Origin: an uncultured Eudoraea sp. | GTDB lineage: Bacteria; Bacteroidota; Bacteroidia; Flavobacteriales; Flavobacteriaceae | Assembly (NCBI RefSeq): GCF_947260015.1 | Contig: NZ_CAMYOM010000032.1 | Location: 1 to 36,517, forward strand | Direction of reading: 5' to 3' | DNA length: 36,517 bases | In this document: positions 33,601-36,517 of the stretch, one piece after another | Position numbering within the stretch: the first letter of the stretch is position 1 | Layout of the letters: each line of letters opens with the position of its first letter | Notes under the pieces: model-generated | The model's database searches: none | Seen by the model: only the letters and a program-made list of their open reading frames with translations | Told to the model about the DNA's origin: nothing | Made by a program: the position numbers and the translations under genes

Positions 33601-34406
33601 GAGATGGGGTTTTTGACGATGGAGATGACCTTTGCCTGGGAACACCTCCGGGAACCGAGGTGAATGCAGACGGTTGTCCCGTTTTTCGTTTTGCTGCGGA
33701 TAATTTTAACCTGGCAATAGAAAGTGAATCCTGCATCACCAGTGATAACGGATCATTTGAAATAACCGCCGTAATGTCTATGGATTATACGGTTAATGTA
33801 TTGGGCAACGGGTTGAATATAACCGAGGACTTTACCAAGGATTATAAATTGGAAAATTTAGCTTCGGGCACTTACTCGGTTTGCATAACTGGAACGGATG
33901 GAGTAAATACTTTTGAGGAAATCTGTTTTGACGTAGTAATAAATGAACCCGAACCTCTAGGTGTAAGTTCTGTGGTCTCTTTAGATGGGCTGCAGGCAGT
34001 TCTGACATTATCAGGTTCCCAATTGTATAATATTGAATTAAATGGGAGCCTTACCCAGACTGAAGGCTCAGAAATTGTACTGGATCTGAAACAGGGACTA
34101 AATACCTTAAAAGTTTCTACTAATCTGACCTGTCAGGGGGCATATGACGAGACTGTCTTTATTCCCGCTATTCCTGTTATATATCCAAATCCGGTCGTTG
34201 AGACTTTAAATATATTTTTAGGACCAACTACGGGTCCGGGGGACATTACCGTTTTTGCATCTGATGGGCGACTTATCAGCAGTCAAAAGTATGCTGGTAA
34301 TGAGGATACACTGACACTTAATTTTGCCGGATTACCTTCAGGGCTGTATTATGTAAATGTCAAAGGAGAAACTCTTAAAGGAACCTATAAAGTATTGAAG
34401 CGATGA
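30624..34406 (+). CDS. secreted M12-type metalloprotease with T9SS sorting domain
   Basis: 1260 residues from ATG 30624 (an upstream TTG is less likely). A signal peptide ends near GSAQS. A propeptide-like region extends to about 190. The catalytic domain has HELGHQFGANH (332-342, zinc motif) and a Met-turn TIMGYAG with Met364. Then come Ig/fibronectin-like modules (about 405-835), a P-type (proprotein-convertase) domain (about 843-982), a Ca-binding DDDGDGVFDDGDD segment near 990, and a C-terminal T9SS type A sorting domain (last 75 residues, YPNPVVETLNIF ... GLYYVNV ... KVLKR). It is exported through the type IX secretion system, so it acts at the surface or outside. Its stop overlaps the lipoprotein ATG. 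Confidence 0.93.
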   Translation: MLTKLRLVLTISIIFLSFYGSAQSKYWGQEISPTKFSSPSLSKPDVTKVRVFDLDQASLSEELLSISTLNQAPGIIYFPDVKGKLRAFKVSENSVLSPELAKKYPGIRSYSGYSVDGSKDRIRFSISHKGVQSMIVHAGSEKTTFMEKVSDGGSTYVVYDRSLHSKLNSDFICFTKSGIEKSINGSVSKLVDDQTLRKYRVAISATGEYTEFHGGTVPDALAAINATLTRVNQVFETDLGVTLELIANTDLVIFTDPDTDPYGGNLNTEVQNTLTTTIGEANYDVGHLFHEDTNGGNAGFIGSVCTDNQKGSGYAAALSPQGDIFDLDFVAHELGHQFGANHTWSFESEGTLVQAEPGTGTTIMGYAGIIPGENVAPNGDDYFHYNSIFQIIEYLQTTSCGELTPLVNNPPVINPISNYIIPKGTPFVLSGNAIDPDSADILTYAWEQIDNGVVTTENFGPDNPSGANFRSLKPTTDPDRYFPKLSEVNQGNLTQTNPPINSAWETVSNVEREMNFALTVRDNAAGGGQVASELVKIDVLNSAGPFVVNSQNTTETYTAGSVQTISWDVANTNKTPINTQQVDIFLSTDGGLSFPIQLATAVPNDGSHEVLIPGNSTTTARIMVKGANNIFFSMNSTDFVIEDSEVILNFAELNYEVCEPSDLVVPFIYETYLGFNEEVTFSVQGMPAGLTAVFTPPTATINNTPVSITFSNTDLVLPGNYPVTVTATSLSITKDVTLNINISDANFSDVVLQTPIDMATEVGLQQQLTWELNAQYTSYDIEIATDMLFASVIESASDVIFNTYLPENLQEETIYYWRIKPKNSCGEGTFGPPFSFTTITISCDIETAKDLPVDITSIGTPTVTTIITFLNDLPITDVNIGLELEHTFLADLIISITSPQGTQVILTSNSCGELENIDAVFDDDGDAFICGGGAAAISGTVSPLGSLASFNGESSFGEWILTVSDTAPADGGSIDNFYLEICGEGELRPDDDGDGVFDDGDDLCLGTPPGTEVNADGCPVFRFAADNFNLAIESESCITSDNGSFEITAVMSMDYTVNVLGNGLNITEDFTKDYKLENLASGTYSVCITGTDGVNTFEEICFDVVINEPEPLGVSSVVSLDGLQAVLTLSGSQLYNIELNGSLTQTEGSEIVLDLKQGLNTLKVSTNLTCQGAYDETVFIPAIPVIYPNPVVETLNIFLGPTTGPGDITVFASDGRLISSQKYAGNEDTLTLNFAGLPSGLYYVNVKGETLKGTYKVLKR

Positions 34407-35080
34407 GAGTTATTTTAATAGTTTTCATAAGCCTGCTTTTTACTGCCTGTAAAAAAGACTCACCCAAGCCACCTTCAGCGGCGGTTTTAGTTTTCCCTTT
34501 GCAGAACTCCCTCTGTACCACAGGTGTAAGTATAACTCCGACCACAAGCAGGGTAGAGTTCATGTGGCAAACCGCGAACAACACAAATACCTATGAATTA
34601 AGGGTATCGAATCTTATAACTGATATTACCCAAACGGTTAGTACGCAATCCACCAGTGCAGAAATCACCATAGAAAAAGGAGCTCCGCATTCATGGTTAG
34701 TTATTACCAGGAATACAGAGGTGCAGGAAACTGCTTCAAGTGCATCCTGGCAGTTTTTCAATGCAGGTTCCCAAATTACCCATGCTCCCTTTCCTGCACA
34801 AATAATAGCACCTTTATCCGGGGCATCAGTGGTGCGTGATATCAACGGAGAAATCATTTTGGAATGGTCCGGAGCAGATGTTGATGAGGATATTGTAGGT
34901 TATGAGATATTTCTTGATATAGCTTCTCCTCCGCAGGTTTTGGCAGCTTCGCCCGCCTCTTCTGTGTCCAGTATTAAAATAAATACTAGTGCCAATACGG
35001 TATATTATTGGAAAGTAATCACCAAAGATGCCGAGGGAAACAGTTCAGATTCAGGGATTTATTCCTTTCGGGCGTTATAA
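34403..35080 (+). CDS. putative lipoprotein with fibronectin-like modules
   Basis: 225 residues. Lipobox LFTAC places the acylated Cys at residue 16. The mature part contains two beta-rich repeats (about 45-118 and 128-224) with the aromatic/acidic pattern of fibronectin type III modules (VEFMWQTANNTNTYELRV ... VYYWKVITKDAEGNSSDSG). It has a 4-base overlap (ATGA) with the metalloprotease, so the two are probably translated together. It may anchor or assist the protease; this is inferred only from context. Confidence 0.8.
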   Translation: MRVILIVFISLLFTACKKDSPKPPSAAVLVFPLQNSLCTTGVSITPTTSRVEFMWQTANNTNTYELRVSNLITDITQTVSTQSTSAEITIEKGAPHSWLVITRNTEVQETASSASWQFFNAGSQITHAPFPAQIIAPLSGASVVRDINGEIILEWSGADVDEDIVGYEIFLDIASPPQVLAASPASSVSSIKINTSANTVYYWKVITKDAEGNSSDSGIYSFRAL

Positions 35081-35127
35081 GATCAAGACAATTTGGTTAA
35101 TAGTACTAGTAAGTGTGAAAAAGTGTA

Positions 35128-35757
35128 CTAAGTATTGTTATACTCATTCATGGTTATCTTTACTCCGGCGAGGACAAAAGATGAGATAAGTTCATTAGCT
35201 CTCTCCAGCCGTTCAGGAAGTTCACGTTTTTCTTCATCATTCCATTTTCCAAGGACATAGTCTACTTGTCTTCCCTTATTAAATTCAGAACCAACTCCAA
35301 TTCGCAATCGGTTATAAATCACAGTTTGTAAGCTATTTTGAATATCCTTAAGACCATTGTGGCCACCATCACTTCCCTTAATTTTTAGTCTCAGTGTCCC
35401 AAAGGGGAGGTTTAAATCATCGGTGATGACAAGGATATTTTCTATTGGAATTTTTTCTTTTTCCATCCAGTACTTTACAGATTTACCACTTAGGTTCATA
35501 TAGGTAGATGGTTTTAAACATAAAACACTTCTGCCTTTTATTTTAAAGGAACCCAAATCTCCTAATTTCCGGGTCTCAAAGGAGAATTTTTGTTTTTCAG
35601 ATAGCTTGTTAAGCACCTGGAAACCAACATTATGCCTGGTGTCGGCATATTCATCACCAATGTTTCCCAAGCCAATTAGCAGGTACTTTTTCATGGAATC
35701 TGTTTCTTCTAATAGTCGTTTTTCCTTCCCAAAAAGAAATTCAATAAATCTTTTCAT
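35128..35757 (-). CDS. pth: peptidyl-tRNA hydrolase
   Basis: About 209 residues from ATG 35757. It cleaves peptidyl-tRNA released from stalled ribosomes. The core starts at MKKYLLIGLGNIG with RHNVGF (41-45, catalytic His) and ITDDLNLPFG, then GSDGGHNGLK and RIGVG. Earlier ATG 35793 lies inside the rplY terminator stem, so it is rejected; the 21 residues before the core (MKRFIEFLFGKEKRLLEE) are a short basic extension also common in relatives. A start at 35694 would give the minimal enzyme. Confidence 0.93.
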   Translation of the reverse strand: MKRFIEFLFGKEKRLLEETDSMKKYLLIGLGNIGDEYADTRHNVGFQVLNKLSEKQKFSFETRKLGDLGSFKIKGRSVLCLKPSTYMNLSGKSVKYWMEKEKIPIENILVITDDLNLPFGTLRLKIKGSDGGHNGLKDIQNSLQTVIYNRLRIGVGSEFNKGRQVDYVLGKWNDEEKRELPERLERANELISSFVLAGVKITMNEYNNT

Positions 35758-35787
35758 ACCCTCAATTGGTTCAGGGTAAAAATACAA

Positions 35788-35825
35788 AAGCATCCCGAAT
35801 CCTGATTTATACGGACGGGATGCTT
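35788..35825 (-). terminator. intrinsic terminator of rplY
   Basis: Perfect arms AAGCATCCCG (35788-35797) and CGGGATGCTT (35816-35825) with an 18-base loop, followed on the minus strand by TTTTGTATTTTT. It lies between rplY and pth, so pth may need readthrough or its own promoter. Confidence 0.8.
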
Positions 35826-35847
35826 AGTAAGAATAGTTTTAACTTAT

Positions 35848-36517
35848 TTATTCGGCATCTTTAGCTGGGGCTTCTCCACCTTCAGCAGCAGTTTCTGTTG
35901 CACCTTCTTCACCTTCTGCACCTTCTGCACCTTCTTCTCCTTCTATTCCTTCTTCATCTTCAACTTCTTCTTCTATGACTGCACGGGCAGTTTTAACCTG
36001 GACGACCACAGTAGATTCTGGTTGTAGAATTGAAAATTCATCATTTAGCAAGGATTCTACCAGGATGTTATCTCCAATTTTTAATTCGGAAATATCTATG
36101 TCAAAGAAATCGGGAAGGTTATCTGGTAAGGCTTTAATAGTCAGTGTTCTATTTCTGAATAGCAGGCGTCCCCCATTTTTTACTCCCGGAGAACTACCTT
36201 GTAAACGAACAGGAATTTCCATTGAAACCTCTTTGTCGTCAAACAGTTGGTAAAAATCTACGTGTAGAATTCTATCAGTTACAGGATGAAACTGTATATC
36301 CTGCATTACGGCTTTTAATTTGACACCTTGATCCAAATCAACCTTTACAGTGTGGGCTTTTGCAGTATACACTAATTTTTTGAATGCTAATTCATCCGCT
36401 GAAAAGTGCAATGGTTTTTCCCCTCCGTATACCACGCAAGGAACCTTTCCAGCATTACGTAGGGCCTTCGTTGCCTTTTTGCCCACGCTTTCTCTTTCTG
36501 ATCCTTTGATTGTAATT
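35848..36517 (-). CDS. rplY: 50S ribosomal protein L25/Ctc (5' end outside window)
   Basis: The frame is open to the window edge: residues [10 protein letters not shown] precede the GTG at 36486, which is therefore an internal Val codon and not the start. The true ATG lies just beyond the edge. The N-terminal L25 domain ([20 protein letters not shown]) binds 5S rRNA; the TL5/Ctc-type second domain ([20 protein letters not shown]) follows. The C-terminal tail is a long acidic low-complexity run of E, G and A, common in Bacteroidota L25. It is closed by the terminator at 35788-35825. Confidence 0.93.
   Translation of the reverse strand, partial: ITIKGSERESVGKKATKALRNAGKVPCVVYGGEKPLHFSADELAFKKLVYTAKAHTVKVDLDQGVKLKAVMQDIQFHPVTDRILHVDFYQLFDDKEVSMEIPVRLQGSSPGVKNGGRLLFRNRTLTIKALPDNLPDFFDIDISELKIGDNILVESLLNDEFSILQPESTVVVQVKTARAVIEEEVEDEEGIEGEEGAEGAEGEEGATETAAEGGEAPAKDAE

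Noticed and set aside
35081-35127. repeated AGTACTA/AGTGTACTA bases between convergent genes
   Set aside because: Only a 6-base pairing with an 18-base loop; too weak to call a terminator or operator.
35870-35965. short tandem repeats near the rplY 3' end (CACCTTCTG-type)
   Set aside because: They encode the E/G/A acidic tail common in Bacteroidota L25; not a CRISPR or mobile repeat.
35848-36486. rplY starting at GTG 36486
   Set aside because: The frame continues upstream with the conserved L25 N-terminal residues [10 protein letters not shown] to the window edge, so GTG is internal.
1-36517. insertion sequences, prophage, CRISPR, tRNA, rRNA
   Set aside because: I looked for transposase or integrase frames, regular direct repeats and RNA-gene sequences and saw none; a tRNA could still be missed without a covariance search.

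Overview
The window looks like a chromosomal segment of a marine-type member of the Flavobacteriaceae (Bacteroidota). The basis is low GC, a T9SS type A sorting domain on a secreted metalloprotease, candidate -7 boxes of the Bacteroidota form TAnnTTTG, and family combinations typical of this group (DUF1800, DUF4286 next to ksgA and mgtE, DUF6428 next to arsR, HTTM protein, acidic-tailed L25). I see no insertion sequence, phage, CRISPR array, tRNA or rRNA. No gene-free stretch exceeds about 300 bases.

Layout. 1-1531 (minus): DUF1800 protein and perhaps the first codons of its partner. 1721-2792 (plus): yraN and an orphan ACT-domain protein, closed by a perfect-stem terminator. 2998-9671 (minus): a DNA-repair gene run with an Lhr-type 'ligase-associated' helicase, the PdeM phosphoesterase and Mfd. 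9777-10199 (plus) is a TerB-like protein, and 10229-11251 (minus) is fructose-1,6-bisphosphatase. 11365-14882 (plus): a truncated GNAT acetyltransferase overlapping an aspartate kinase, then an OlsF-like bifunctional acyltransferase. 14920-17828 (minus): a small arsR / DUF6428 / ArsN-like GNAT operon, a TM2 protein with an LEA-like repeat arm, and VOC and DUF1801 genes. 18100-26774 (minus): a long close-packed run, in transcription order TPR protein, DUF4286-GGCT fusion, ksgA, mgtE, nitrilase, cupin, 2-hydroxyacid dehydrogenase, AsmA-like protein. 26929-30573 (minus): ribF, an HTTM/gamma-carboxylase-like protein, and serS. 30624-35080 (plus): a T9SS metalloprotease and an overlapping lipoprotein gene. 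35128-36517 (minus): rplY (its 5' end runs off the window) and pth.

Most of the window is housekeeping (translation: serS, rplY, pth, ksgA; cofactor: ribF; metabolism: fbp, aspartate kinase; repair: mfd). The points most worth a second look are: (1) the GNAT/aspartate kinase junction, where a deletion appears to have removed the GNAT C-terminus and made the kinase borrow its start codon from GNAT sequence; (2) the helicase-PdeM-Mfd run, which lacks the ligase and nuclease that usually accompany the first two genes; (3) a DUF4286-gamma-glutamylcyclotransferase fusion; (4) a minimal arsenic-type operon with cysteine-rich tails, a palindromic operator candidate and no pump; (5) an LEA-like arm joined to a TM2 domain; and (6) a gamma-carboxylase-like membrane protein abutting ribF.
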